DNA of 64,000 bases from JAGHEK01 sp044426235 (GTDB taxonomy: Bacteria > Bacillota > Clostridia > Peptostreptococcales > Peptostreptococcaceae), in the NCBI GenBank assembly GCA_044426235.1, contig JAWXUS010000004.1, forward strand, positions 38,293 to 102,292, read 5' to 3'. The translations under genes were made by a program, and so were the position numbers. This document shows positions 1 to 8,370 of this stretch, piece after piece; position 1 is the stretch's first letter; each line of letters starts with the position of its first letter. The notes under the pieces were generated by a model. It ran no database searches. It was given only the letters and a program-made list of their open reading frames with translations, and was not told where the DNA came from.

Positions 1-324
1 AATCGGTTCATTTGGAAACATAAGAGTTCCTTCTTCAACTGCAAAAATATCTCCTGTAAATTTAAAGTTTTTTAGAAAATCTAAAAACTTATCTGAAAAC
101 ATATTAAGACTTTTTAAGTAGTTAATGTCATCATCTGTAAATTTTATATTGTTTATGTACTCAACGAATTGCTCTATACCACAAACTATAGTATATCCCC
201 CATCACAAGCATTTTTTCTAAAGAACATATCAAATACAACTAAATCTTCGTGAACATTTTTTTCGAAGTATCCATTAAGCATAGTTAATTGATATAAGTC
301 TGTTAGAAGAGTTAAATTACGCAT
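1..324 (-). CDS. pncB: Nicotinate phosphoribosyltransferase, N-terminal part (runs off window)
   Basis: This reading frame on the minus strand is cut by the window edge and encodes the first 108 residues. The start MRNLTLLTDLYQLTMLNGYF and the stretch FDMFFRKNACDGGYTIVCG (residues 31-49) are typical of bacterial nicotinate phosphoribosyltransferase, which joins nicotinate and PRPP to nicotinate mononucleotide in cytosolic NAD salvage. The ATG at 324-322 is preceded by an AAGGAGA ribosome binding site. It is transcribed divergently from the lipoprotein gene at 545. The catalytic His and the PRPP-binding region lie outside the window, so completeness cannot be judged. Confidence 0.9.
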   Translation of the reverse strand, partial: MRNLTLLTDLYQLTMLNGYFEKNVHEDLVVFDMFFRKNACDGGYTIVCGIEQFVEYINNIKFTDDDINYLKSLNMFSDKFLDFLKNFKFTGDIFAVEEGTLMFPNEPI

Positions 325-360
325 CAAAAAAATCTCCTTTTTATTTATATTATTCTTTAA

Positions 361-389
361 GTATAACTATTTTTTAGGAATTTGGTCAA
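361..389 (-). promoter_or_regulatory. Sigma-A type promoter for pncB
   Basis: On the minus strand TTGACC (389-384) and TTATAC (366-361) are separated by exactly 17 bp. Transcription would begin about 30 bp before the pncB start codon. The match is direct; use in vivo is inferred. Confidence 0.6.
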
Positions 390-544
390 TAAAAATTAAA
401 ATAATTATATTTAAGAGTAGTAAAAGATTAAAATTAGAAAATAGATTAATTGACATTTCTTAAGTATAATTAAATTTTATTTACTATTATGTATAAATAT
501 GTTAGTATTTTTATTAGTTTGTATAAAAAAAGGGGTGGAATTTT

Positions 545-1405
545 ATGAGATTTAATAAGTTAGTAGTATTAGGATTAAGTATATTTTTAATTGGGTGTTC
601 AAATTCAACAGTAGACAAAAGTATTGAAAATGCAAAACTTGCTATAGCTAGTGGTGAATATCAAAAAGCAGAAGGATTATTAGAACTTGCTTTAAGTGAA
701 AGTAAAGACAATAGTGATGCAAATATTTTGTATAGCCAAATTCAAAAGTTAAGAGATATTGAAAATTTAATAAAGAAGGAAGATTTAGATGAGGCTAAAG
801 TAATATGTGATGATCTTTTAAGTCAAAATGATGAATTTGGAATTATAAAAAGACAGGTACAAAATTTACAAGAAAATATCGATGATTTAGAGTTAAGTGT
901 TCTAGAGGAAACGGAAGAAGAAGTTGCAGAAGAAACTAAAGTAGTTGAAGAAGCACCAAAGGTTGAGGAAGTAACTAAAGAAGAACCTAAGGAAGAAGTA
1001 GTCATTGAAGAAAAAGAAGAAGTTGTTGAAGAAATGGTCGGAGATATTACTATACAAAGAGAACTTTATTTTGGTAAGTTTGCAGAAGTAGAAAGGCAAG
1101 TAGAGAATATAGATTTTGGTCAATTTAGCAATAGTGAAATGGCAAATGGAGAATATGAAAGATATGAATTATGGGATAAATTTTTAAATGAAATATATAA
1201 AGAATTGCAGTCTACTTTAAGTTCATCTGAAATGGAAGCGTTAAAAGTTGAGCAAAGAGAATGGATAACTTTTAGAGATAATCAAGCAAATGCAGATGCA
1301 GATGAGGTTCGAGGTGGAACATTAGAATCTGTAGTATATAATGGTTCATTAGCAACTTTAACACAAGAAAGATGCTTTGATTTAATATATGACTATATGC
1401 GCTAA
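545..1405 (+). CDS. Lipoprotein with LprI-like C-terminal domain
   Basis: The 286-residue protein starts with a short lipoprotein signal, a hydrophobic stretch ending in the lipobox LIGC with Cys18. Residues 23-115 look helical and TPR-like (repeated Ala-rich helices such as NAKLAIASGEYQKAEGLLEL). Residues 119-163 are an extremely Glu/Val-rich linker that probably spans the cell wall. The C-terminal part, about 195-284, resembles the LprI/DUF1311 lysozyme-inhibitor-like domain (EQREWITFRDNQ at 236-247, LTQERCFDL near the end). The start follows an AAGGGGTGG ribosome binding site. It stands alone, bounded by a terminator. Attachment to the outer membrane face is well supported; a lysozyme-related function is only an inference from the domain family. 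Confidence 0.75.
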   Translation: MRFNKLVVLGLSIFLIGCSNSTVDKSIENAKLAIASGEYQKAEGLLELALSESKDNSDANILYSQIQKLRDIENLIKKEDLDEAKVICDDLLSQNDEFGIIKRQVQNLQENIDDLELSVLEETEEEVAEETKVVEEAPKVEEVTKEEPKEEVVIEEKEEVVEEMVGDITIQRELYFGKFAEVERQVENIDFGQFSNSEMANGEYERYELWDKFLNEIYKELQSTLSSSEMEALKVEQREWITFRDNQANADADEVRGGTLESVVYNGSLATLTQERCFDLIYDYMR

Positions 1406-1420
1406 TATCAAGAAAATCTA

Positions 1421-1449
1421 ACTCCAATTAATTTTGGAGTCTTTTTTTG
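1421..1449 (+). terminator. Intrinsic terminator of the lipoprotein gene
   Basis: Arms ACTCCAA and TTGGAGT enclose a six-base loop and are followed directly by C and seven T. Confidence 0.85.
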
Positions 1450-1519
1450 TGCGAAATTAAACTTTTAAGTATAAATTAACTTTTACATAAGTAGAATTTA
1501 TTTAGAAAGGGGAGATTTT

Positions 1520-2092
1520 ATGGCAAAAATTTGGTTTTATATGATTTTTATTGGTATAGTTGGTAGCATAATGACCAATAATTTAAATGAGTTAAATAAA
1601 GTTATATTAAATGAGGCGTCAAGGGGAATAGAATTTGCAATTAGTCTTTCTGGTGCTATGGCGCTTTGGATGGGTGTTATGAATATTGCTAAGGATTCTG
1701 GATTAATCGAAAAGATTGGTGACTTACTTAGTCCACTTATGAAAAGATTATTTCCAGATGTTCCAAAAAATCATAAGGCTATGAATTATATGGTTATGAA
1801 TATGGCTTTAAATATTTTTGGTGCAGGGAATGGTGCAACTGCATTTGGGCTTAAAGCTATGGAGGAACTTCAAACTCTAAATCCGAAAAAAGATAGTGCA
1901 AGTAATTCTATGATTATGTTTTTGGTGATTAACATATCATCAATTCAAATAATACCTTTTACAATGTTAAAGATAAGACTTGATAGTGGTTCATCAAATC
2001 CAAGTGACATAATTTTAACTACTTTATTTGCAACAACAGTTTCAACTATAGTTGGAATACTTTCTTGTAAAATGATTGGAGGAAGACGATAA
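1520..2092 (+). CDS. spmA: Spore maturation protein A
   Basis: This 190-residue integral membrane protein matches SpmA, a member of the nucleoside-recognition/Gate domain family. Characteristic parts are LSGAMALWMGVMNIAKDSG near residue 45 and MNMALNIFGAGNGATAFGLK around 90-110. In Bacillus, spmA and spmB are mother-cell genes needed for proper spore core dehydration; the transported or sensed substrate is unknown. The ATG is preceded by AAAGGGGAG. The stop codon shares one base with the spmB start (TAATG), implying translational coupling. No convincing sporulation-sigma promoter was identified upstream. Confidence 0.92.
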   Translation: MAKIWFYMIFIGIVGSIMTNNLNELNKVILNEASRGIEFAISLSGAMALWMGVMNIAKDSGLIEKIGDLLSPLMKRLFPDVPKNHKAMNYMVMNMALNIFGAGNGATAFGLKAMEELQTLNPKKDSASNSMIMFLVINISSIQIIPFTMLKIRLDSGSSNPSDIILTTLFATTVSTIVGILSCKMIGGRR

Positions 2093-2613
2093 TGGACTTT
2101 TTCTCAAACATTTTGGTTCCATTTATAATTTTATTCATAATAGTCTATGGTAAAATTAAGGGTATAGATATATATGAAAGTTTTGTTAGTGGTGCATTTG
2201 AAGGATTAAAAACTGCACTAAATATTACACCATACATAATAGGTATTTTTCTTGCGATTGGAGTTTTTAAGAGTGGTAGAGGAATTGAAATTTTAGAGTT
2301 TTTATTTACTCCAATAGCAAATTTAATGAGTATTCCAAAAGAACTAATAGGCCTTATAATGATAAAGCCATTATCGGGAAGTGGGGCTCTTGGAATGTAC
2401 TCAGAACTTGTTACTAGAGTTGGGATTGATAGTTTAATTGAAAGAATGGGTTCGACTATTGTTGGCGCATCTGAAACTGTATTTTATACGATGGCGATTT
2501 ATTATGGAAGTCTTAAAATTAAAAATACAAGATATACTTTAACTTCTGCTATGATTAGCCATATTTTTGGGGTTATAGGTTCAGTATTTATATGTTATGT
2601 GTTATTTACATAG
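2092..2613 (+). CDS. spmB: Spore maturation protein B
   Basis: The 173-residue membrane protein is the usual partner of SpmA and shares the Gate fold. Diagnostic stretches are IKPLSGSGALGMYSELVTR (about residues 90-108) and MGSTIVGASETVFYTMAIYYG (about 119-140). It overlaps spmA by one base, so both are made from one mRNA. The protein is expected to act in the mother-cell or forespore membrane during spore core dehydration, by analogy with Bacillus subtilis. Length is normal for the family. No terminator hairpin was seen between it and metG. Confidence 0.92.
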   Translation: MDFFSNILVPFIILFIIVYGKIKGIDIYESFVSGAFEGLKTALNITPYIIGIFLAIGVFKSGRGIEILEFLFTPIANLMSIPKELIGLIMIKPLSGSGALGMYSELVTRVGIDSLIERMGSTIVGASETVFYTMAIYYGSLKIKNTRYTLTSAMISHIFGVIGSVFICYVLFT

Positions 2614-2746
2614 TGTAATTATTTACTAGAAAAAATAAAAGAATAATGCTATAATTAATTTTATAAATTGTAGCTATAATAGTCAAAAAAGTAATTATTT
2701 GATAAATGAAATAATAAAAATTTACATAAAAACTAAGGAGAAAAAA

Positions 2747-4684
2747 ATGAATAAGAATTTTTACGTAACAACTCCTATTTATTATCCAAGTGGTAATTTA
2801 CATATAGGTCATACATATACTACTGTTGCAGCAGATGCAATAGCTAGATTTAAAAGATTTTGTGGATATGACGTTAAATTTTTAACTGGAACTGATGAAC
2901 ACGGTGAAAAAATACAAAAAACTGCAAAAGAAAAAGGATTAACTGAATTAGAATACTTAGATTCAATGGTTGATAATATAAAGAGTTTATGGGACGTTAT
3001 GGATATATCTTATGACGATTTTATAAGAACTACTGAAGATAGACACAAAGTTATAATTCAAAAAATATTCACTAAATTATATGAGCAAGGTGACATATAT
3101 AAAGGTGCTTATGAGGGAAGATATTGTACACCTTGTGAGAGTTTTTGGACTGAATCACAATTATTAGAAGGAGATAAGTGTCCTGATTGTGGCCGTGAAA
3201 CGTATTTATCAAAGGAAGAAGCTTACTTCTTTAAATTATCAAAGTATGAAGATAAACTTAGAGAATTATTCAAAAATCCAGAGTTTTGTTTCCCACAATC
3301 AAGAAAAAATGAAATGGTTGCAAATTTCTTAGATCAAGGATTAGAAGATTTATGTGTAACTAGAACTAGTTTTGATTGGGGTATAAAAGTACCATTTGAT
3401 GAAAAACACGTTATATATGTTTGGGTTGATGCACTTTGTAACTACATAACTGCACTTGGTTATATGACTGAAAATGATGAAGAATATAAAAAATATTGGC
3501 CTGCAAATGTTCAAATAGTAGGAAAAGAAATAATGAGATTCCATACAATAATATGGCCAGCACTTTTAATGGCACTTGATGTTGAAGTTCCAAAGCAAGT
3601 TTATGGACATGGTTGGATACTATTTGATAATGATAAAATGAGTAAATCAAAAGGAAATATAGTTTATCCTGAACAAATGATAGAAAGATATGGAGTAGAT
3701 GCACTTAAATACTTCTTACTTAGAGAATTTGCATTTGGTCAAGATGGAAATTATACTCACAGAAACTTTATAACAAGACTTAATTCAGATCTTGCAAATG
3801 ATTTAGGAAACTTAGTGAGTAGAACTGTTGCTATGGTTGAGAAGTATAACGATGGAATTATACCAACAAAAACTACTACTACTGAATTTGATGAGAGTTT
3901 AATAGAAACTGCAAAATTATCTGTTGAGAAGTTTGAAAATGAAATGAATAGACTTCAATTTAATGAAGCACTTGAAAGTGTATGGAAATTAATAAGAAGA
4001 ACTAATAAATATATAGATGAAACTATGCCTTGGGCTTTAGCTAAAAATGAAGAAGATAAAGAAAAGTTAAATGGAGTGTTATTTAACTTATGTGAAAGTA
4101 TAAGAATAATAGCTACTTTAATAAATCCAATAATGAATACTACGGCTACAAAGATTTATTGTCAAATGGGAATTATTGATGAAAGCTTAACTACTTGGGA
4201 AAGTGCAAAAACTTTTGGATTATTAAATAATAATAAAGTAAGTAAAGGTGAGTCTTTATTCCCAAGACTTGATTTAGAAAAAGAAGTTGAAGAATTATGT
4301 GAATTATTCGCAGAAAAATCAAATGTTGCTACTTTAGAAGAAAAGCCATTAGAACATAAAGAAACTATAACTATTGAGGATTTTGCAAAGGTTGAAATGA
4401 GATGTGGAAAAGTTATAAAATGTGAAAAGCATCCAAAAGCAGATAAATTATTAGTTTCACAAATTCAAATAGGACCAGAAGTTAGACAAATAGTTTCAGG
4501 AATAGCAGAGTGGTATTCTCCAGAAGATATGGTTGGTAAAAATGTAGTTGTAGTTTGCAATTTACAACCTGTGAAGTTAAGAGGAGTTGAATCTAAAGGA
4601 ATGATTTTAGCTGCAGGAGATAAAGGTCAAGAGGTTGTTGTTGCATCAGTTGATGGTTCTATAGATGGATGTGAGGTTAGATAA
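2747..4684 (+). CDS. metG: Methionyl-tRNA synthetase
   Basis: This class I aminoacyl-tRNA synthetase charges tRNA-Met. From the ATG at 2747 it has 645 residues. The HIGH motif is at 19-22, a zinc knuckle has Cys127, Cys130, Cys145 and Cys148, and KMSKS is at 297-301. A C-terminal EMAP/Trbp111-like tRNA-binding domain covers about 543-645 (DFAKVEMRCGKVIKCEKHP). The in-frame TTG at 2699 is unlikely to be the start because AAGGAG lies only a few bases before 2747 and the MNKNFYVTTPIYYPSG start is the conserved one. Its stop shares a base with the tatD start. I saw no T-box leader upstream. Confidence 0.96.
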   Translation: MNKNFYVTTPIYYPSGNLHIGHTYTTVAADAIARFKRFCGYDVKFLTGTDEHGEKIQKTAKEKGLTELEYLDSMVDNIKSLWDVMDISYDDFIRTTEDRHKVIIQKIFTKLYEQGDIYKGAYEGRYCTPCESFWTESQLLEGDKCPDCGRETYLSKEEAYFFKLSKYEDKLRELFKNPEFCFPQSRKNEMVANFLDQGLEDLCVTRTSFDWGIKVPFDEKHVIYVWVDALCNYITALGYMTENDEEYKKYWPANVQIVGKEIMRFHTIIWPALLMALDVEVPKQVYGHGWILFDNDKMSKSKGNIVYPEQMIERYGVDALKYFLLREFAFGQDGNYTHRNFITRLNSDLANDLGNLVSRTVAMVEKYNDGIIPTKTTTTEFDESLIETAKLSVEKFENEMNRLQFNEALESVWKLIRRTNKYIDETMPWALAKNEEDKEKLNGVLFNLCESIRIIATLINPIMNTTATKIYCQMGIIDESLTTWESAKTFGLLNNNKVSKGESLFPRLDLEKEVEELCELFAEKSNVATLEEKPLEHKETITIEDFAKVEMRCGKVIKCEKHPKADKLLVSQIQIGPEVRQIVSGIAEWYSPEDMVGKNVVVVCNLQPVKLRGVESKGMILAAGDKGQEVVVASVDGSIDGCEVR

Positions 4685-5454
4685 TGCTATTTGATTCACA
4701 CGCCCATTTAAATGATTCTAGATTTGATGAAGATAGAGAAGAATTAATTTCTTCTCTTAAAGAAAATAATGTTGAACTTGTAGTTAATGTTGGTGCAGAT
4801 ATTAAGACTTCTATTGAAAGTATTGAACTTGCTAAGAAGTACGATTTTATATATGCATCAGTTGGAGTTCACCCACACGACGTTTCAGATTTAGATGAAA
4901 ATACTATAGACATTTTAAGAAATCTTTCGAATAGTAACGAAAAGGTTGTTGCGATTGGTGAAATAGGACTTGATTATTACTATGATAATTCTCCAAGAGA
5001 ACTACAAAAAAAGTGGTTTATTGAACAAATTAAACTTGCAAATGAACTTAAATTACCAATAATTATTCACGATAGAGATGCACACCAAGATACTTTTGAT
5101 ATTATAAAAGAATACAAAAATGATGAAATTGGTTGTGTAATTCATTGCTATAGTGGAAGTTTAGAATTTGCAAAAGAATACATTAAAATGAATTGTTATA
5201 TTTCAATTCCGGGAACTGTTACTTTTAAAAATAATGTTAAAACTCTAGAAGTTGTAAAAGAAATTCCACTTGAGTATTTATTAATTGAAACTGATAGTCC
5301 ATACTTAACTCCAGTTCCTTATAGAGGAAAAAGAAATAATCCTTCATATGTTCAATTTGTTGCAGACAAAATTGCACAGGAAAGAGGAATTTCTTATGAA
5401 ACTGTTTGTGAAGTGACAAAAGAAAATGCAAAGAAATTATTTAATATAAAGTAA
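4684..5454 (+). CDS. tatD: TatD family metal-dependent hydrolase (DNase)
   Basis: The 256-residue protein is a TIM-barrel amidohydrolase of the TatD family, 3'-5' exonucleases acting on DNA and RNA. Metal-ligand motifs are visible: DSHAHLND at the N-terminus, GEIGLDYYYD, IIIHDRDA, CVIHCYSG and LIETDSPYLTP near the end. It starts at the ATG overlapping the metG stop, the usual metG-tatD-rnmV-rsmA neighbourhood in Firmicutes. A clear terminator follows, so rnmV-rsmA probably has its own promoter. Confidence 0.93.
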   Translation: MLFDSHAHLNDSRFDEDREELISSLKENNVELVVNVGADIKTSIESIELAKKYDFIYASVGVHPHDVSDLDENTIDILRNLSNSNEKVVAIGEIGLDYYYDNSPRELQKKWFIEQIKLANELKLPIIIHDRDAHQDTFDIIKEYKNDEIGCVIHCYSGSLEFAKEYIKMNCYISIPGTVTFKNNVKTLEVVKEIPLEYLLIETDSPYLTPVPYRGKRNNPSYVQFVADKIAQERGISYETVCEVTKENAKKLFNIK

Positions 5455-5459
5455 ATTAA

Positions 5460-5490
5460 AAGACTCGTAGTAATTACTATGAGTTTTTTA
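5460..5490 (+). terminator. Intrinsic terminator after tatD
   Basis: Arms ACTCGTAGTA and TACTATGAGT pair with one G-U, and a T run follows. Confidence 0.8.
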
Positions 5491-5581
5491 ATTTTGAGTT
5501 AAATTGATAAAATACATTGAATAAATATATAATTATTAGTATTATAATAGTTATTAAACTTGAAAATAAAGGTGAAAAATT

Positions 5582-6130
5582 ATGATAAAAGAAGTTATTG
5601 TAGTTGAAGGAAAAGACGATGTATCCGCAGTTAAAAGAGCATTAAAAAATGTTGAAATGATAACTACTGGTGGATTTGGTTTTCCAAAGGGAGTTATGGA
5701 AAGAATAAAATCTGCACAAGAAAGATGTGGGATAATAATATTTACAGATCCAGATTTTGCAGGAGAAAAAATAAGAAAGAAAATTTCTCAAGAGATAAAA
5801 GGGTGTAAGCACGCATTTTTACCAAGAGAAGAGGCTATAAAAGATGATGATATTGGAATTGAAAATGCATCACCTGAAAGTATTTTAAAAGCGCTTGAAA
5901 ATGTTCGTACAGAGGATATTAAAACTAAAAATGAATTTAGCCAAGTTGATTTAATAAGAAATGGATTTATAGGAGATGATTCATCTTCATATAAAAGAGA
6001 TGAAGTTGGAAAGATGCTTGGAATTGGATATGGAAATGCAAAGCAATTTTTAAATAGATTAAATAATTATGGTGTTACTCGTGATGAGTTTAATGATGCA
6101 CTAAAAAGATTAGGAGAAAATAATGGATAG
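5582..6130 (+). CDS. rnmV: Ribonuclease M5
   Basis: The 182-residue protein carries a Toprim domain with VEGKDD at residues 8-13 and TDPDFAGEKIR at 55-65, the signature of RNase M5, which matures 5S rRNA from its precursor. The C-terminal half carries the RNase M5 accessory domain. The frame overlaps rsmA by 8 bp, so the two are translationally coupled, as in most Firmicutes. The start is an ATG preceded by AAAGGTG. It is of normal length. Confidence 0.94.
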   Translation: MIKEVIVVEGKDDVSAVKRALKNVEMITTGGFGFPKGVMERIKSAQERCGIIIFTDPDFAGEKIRKKISQEIKGCKHAFLPREEAIKDDDIGIENASPESILKALENVRTEDIKTKNEFSQVDLIRNGFIGDDSSSYKRDEVGKMLGIGYGNAKQFLNRLNNYGVTRDEFNDALKRLGENNG

Positions 6131-6983
6131 ACTTTCATCGCATAAAGCCACGAAAAGTATAGTGGACAAGCACAGATTTAAATTTTCAAAATCACTAGGA
6201 CAAAACTTTTTAATTGATGATAATGTAATTGATGATATTTTAAAAGGTGCAAGACTTAGCGAAGGAGATAAGATAATTGAGGTTGGACCTGGAATTGGAA
6301 CTTTAACTTCTGAAATGGGAAAAGTTGCAGAAAAGGTTGTTGCAATCGAAATCGATAAAAATTTAATACCAATACTAAAAGAAACTTTAAATGATTTTGA
6401 TAATATTGAAGTTATAAATAAAGATATATTAAAAGTTAATGTAGAAGAATTAATAGAAGAAAAATTAAGTGGAGGACCGGTTAAACTAGTTGCAAATCTT
6501 CCATACTATATAACTACTCCAATAGTTATGAAATTTTTAGAGGAAGATATTCCAGTAACTGATATTGTTGTTATGGTTCAAAAGGAAGTTGCAGATAGAA
6601 TGAATGCAGTTCCGTCAACTAAAGATTATGGGGCTTTATCTGTTGCAGTTCAGTATTACTGTGATACTGAGATCGTTGCAAAAGCACCAAGGCATATGTT
6701 TATACCTCAACCAAATGTTGATTCAACTGTAATTGGTCTTCACGTTAGAGAAGAGAGAAAATATAATGTTGATAATGAAGAAATATTCTTTAAAACTGTT
6801 AAAGCAGGATTTTCACAAAGAAGAAAGACTCTTTTAAATGCATTATCTACACTTGGTTTCTTAAATAAAGATCAAATAAGAGAAGTATTAAACTTAGCAG
6901 GAATAGATGAAAAAAGACGTGGTGAAACTTTAAGTATTGAAGAATTCGCTAATCTTTCTAATGAAGTAAATAAAATGGCTTAA
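6123..6983 (+). CDS. rsmA: 16S rRNA dimethyladenosine transferase
   Basis: RsmA (KsgA) dimethylates two adjacent adenosines in the 3' hairpin of 16S rRNA using S-adenosylmethionine. Motifs are SLGQNFL (24-30), the SAM loop GPGIG (55-59) and the target-base motif NLPYY (125-129). The length of 286 residues is standard. The start overlaps the end of rnmV and its ribosome binding site AGGAG lies within rnmV. A strong terminator closes the two-gene unit. Loss of this enzyme gives kasugamycin resistance in other bacteria. Confidence 0.96.
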   Translation: MDRLSSHKATKSIVDKHRFKFSKSLGQNFLIDDNVIDDILKGARLSEGDKIIEVGPGIGTLTSEMGKVAEKVVAIEIDKNLIPILKETLNDFDNIEVINKDILKVNVEELIEEKLSGGPVKLVANLPYYITTPIVMKFLEEDIPVTDIVVMVQKEVADRMNAVPSTKDYGALSVAVQYYCDTEIVAKAPRHMFIPQPNVDSTVIGLHVREERKYNVDNEEIFFKTVKAGFSQRRKTLLNALSTLGFLNKDQIREVLNLAGIDEKRRGETLSIEEFANLSNEVNKMA

Positions 6984-6987
6984 TAAA

Positions 6988-7021
6988 AAGTACCTCAAAT
7001 TTAATTTGAGGTACTTTTTTT
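6988..7021 (+). terminator. Intrinsic terminator after rsmA
   Basis: The arms AGTACCTCAAAT and ATTTGAGGTACT form a perfect 12-bp stem with a short loop, followed by seven T. Confidence 0.92.
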
Positions 7022-7072
7022 GTGTTTTACTTCATATAATTCTATAGAATTTTAATACTAGGGGTGATTTTT

Positions 7073-8188
7073 TTGAAGAGGAAATTTAAAAGAGATTATA
7101 TAATTCTTGAGGCTAATGATTTAAGTTATAGATTTAAAGATAAAGTAACACCAAAAGCATTCGTTAAAATAGAAGTAAATGAAGATAGTAATGTTTTATC
7201 TTTGTATGCAGAAAATTTAAAAGTATCTGATGAAGGATATAGAGTTGTAATAATAAATTCAGATCTTGAAACAACTGAACTTGGAGAAATTACATTAAAT
7301 AATTTTGGTAAGGGTGAGAGAATATATAATCTATCAGAGGATAATGAAGAAATAAAAGCAGTTTGCATACTACATCAAAAAAATATATTACTTATAGGAT
7401 TTAAAGGTTCAAAAATAAATGATTATGAAAAATTACTTTTTAAAGATGATTCATTTGATAATATTGAATATGTTGAAGTTAATGAAGAATACGAAGAGTA
7501 TGAATATGAATATATAGAGATTGAAGAATATGAAGATTTAGAAGAAGATGAAGAAATACAAATTGAGGAAATAAAAGTAGAAGAAGATATTAAAGATGAA
7601 AATGAGAAGTATGGTGATGTAGAGTATGTTAGAACACTTAACAAAAAGCCATTGATAAACGATTCAAAAAAATCATCTTCAAGTGATTACTTAGAAAATA
7701 TTGAAAAAAGTATAGAAAATAATATTGAGAGTGATGTTGAAGGTGATATAGAAACTGATATTGAAGATGGTGCACAAACTCTTTTAATGCCAAGACAAAT
7801 TAAAAAAGGTTTAAAGATGTTTAAAGAAGTAAGACCTTTTTCAAAAGACTATATTGAAAAGAGTAGATGGTGGAAAATTGAGATTACCCCGATTACTTTA
7901 TGTGGATATACTATGCCAAATTTAGGTTATATAAATACTCTAAATTATACTATGTATAGCGACACAGTTATGAATTCATATAAATATAGACATTATGTGT
8001 TTGGTGTTCAATATGATGATTACAATAGACGTAAATATTATATTTATGGAGTACCGGGTAAAAAAGATGAACAACCAGATAAAGGATTAACTGGATTTGT
8101 TAAGTATCAACCATGTGATACAAAGAATGATTCTATGGGTTATTGGTTATGCTTTGTTGATTGTAGAACTAGAAAAATAGTTAAATAG
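7073..8188 (+). CDS. Acidic-linker protein of unknown function
   Basis: I do not recognise this 371-residue protein. It has three parts: an N-terminal beta-rich domain (about 1-120), a very acidic Glu/Tyr-rich and low-complexity linker (about 135-235), and a compact C-terminal domain (about 250-371) rich in Tyr and Trp with SRWWKIEITP, GYINTLNYTMYS and MGYWLCFVDCRTRK. There is no signal peptide or membrane segment, so it is probably cytosolic. I chose the TTG at 7073 because GGGGTGA at 7061-7067 is placed as its ribosome binding site; the GTG at 7064 lies inside that site. It stands as a single gene between two terminators. The position after rsmA and the domain order suggest a clostridial lineage-specific protein. 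Confidence 0.7.
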   Translation: MKRKFKRDYIILEANDLSYRFKDKVTPKAFVKIEVNEDSNVLSLYAENLKVSDEGYRVVIINSDLETTELGEITLNNFGKGERIYNLSEDNEEIKAVCILHQKNILLIGFKGSKINDYEKLLFKDDSFDNIEYVEVNEEYEEYEYEYIEIEEYEDLEEDEEIQIEEIKVEEDIKDENEKYGDVEYVRTLNKKPLINDSKKSSSSDYLENIEKSIENNIESDVEGDIETDIEDGAQTLLMPRQIKKGLKMFKEVRPFSKDYIEKSRWWKIEITPITLCGYTMPNLGYINTLNYTMYSDTVMNSYKYRHYVFGVQYDDYNRRKYYIYGVPGKKDEQPDKGLTGFVKYQPCDTKNDSMGYWLCFVDCRTRKIVK

Positions 8189-8193
8189 ATTTA

Positions 8194-8227
8194 TTAATAC
8201 TCAAATAATTTTTTATTTGAGTATTAA
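8194..8227 (+). terminator. Long perfect hairpin after the acidic protein gene
   Basis: A perfect 15-bp inverted repeat (8194-8208 and 8213-8227) with a TTTT loop follows the stop codon. The T tract after it is weak, so it may act as a terminator in this AT-rich genome or as an mRNA 3' end stabiliser. Confidence 0.6.
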
Positions 8228-8294
8228 CTTTGTTTATTATGTTTAATATATTGTTATCTTGAAAAAAACTAATCCATTTGATATACTCTTTAAT

Positions 8295-8336
8295 AAGCTA
8301 AATTTATTAAAATAGCTTTATTTGAGAAAATAGCTT
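8295..8336. repeat. AAGCTA/TAGCTT repeats upstream of the M20 peptidase gene
   Basis: AAGCTA at 8295-8300 forms an inverted repeat with TAGCTT at 8313-8318. TAGCTT recurs at 8331-8336, exactly 18 bp later, within a repeated AAAATAGCTT. The sites lie 35-76 bp before the gene at 8371 and could be a regulator site, but no regulator is known. Confidence 0.3.
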
Positions 8337-8370
8337 ACATAAAAAATAAGAAAATAGGAGGCACTAAACA

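Noticed and set aside
450..470. TTGACA and TATAAT before the lipoprotein gene as a promoter
   Set aside because: The two boxes are only 9 bp apart, too close for sigma-A. No good pair was found for this gene.
823..1123. Reverse-strand frames opposite the acidic linker of the lipoprotein
   Set aside because: They are Ser/Phe-rich antisense reflections of Glu-rich codons, without ribosome binding sites.
2614..2746. T-box or S-box leader upstream of metG
   Set aside because: The interval is too short and has no specifier stem, T-box sequence or terminator.
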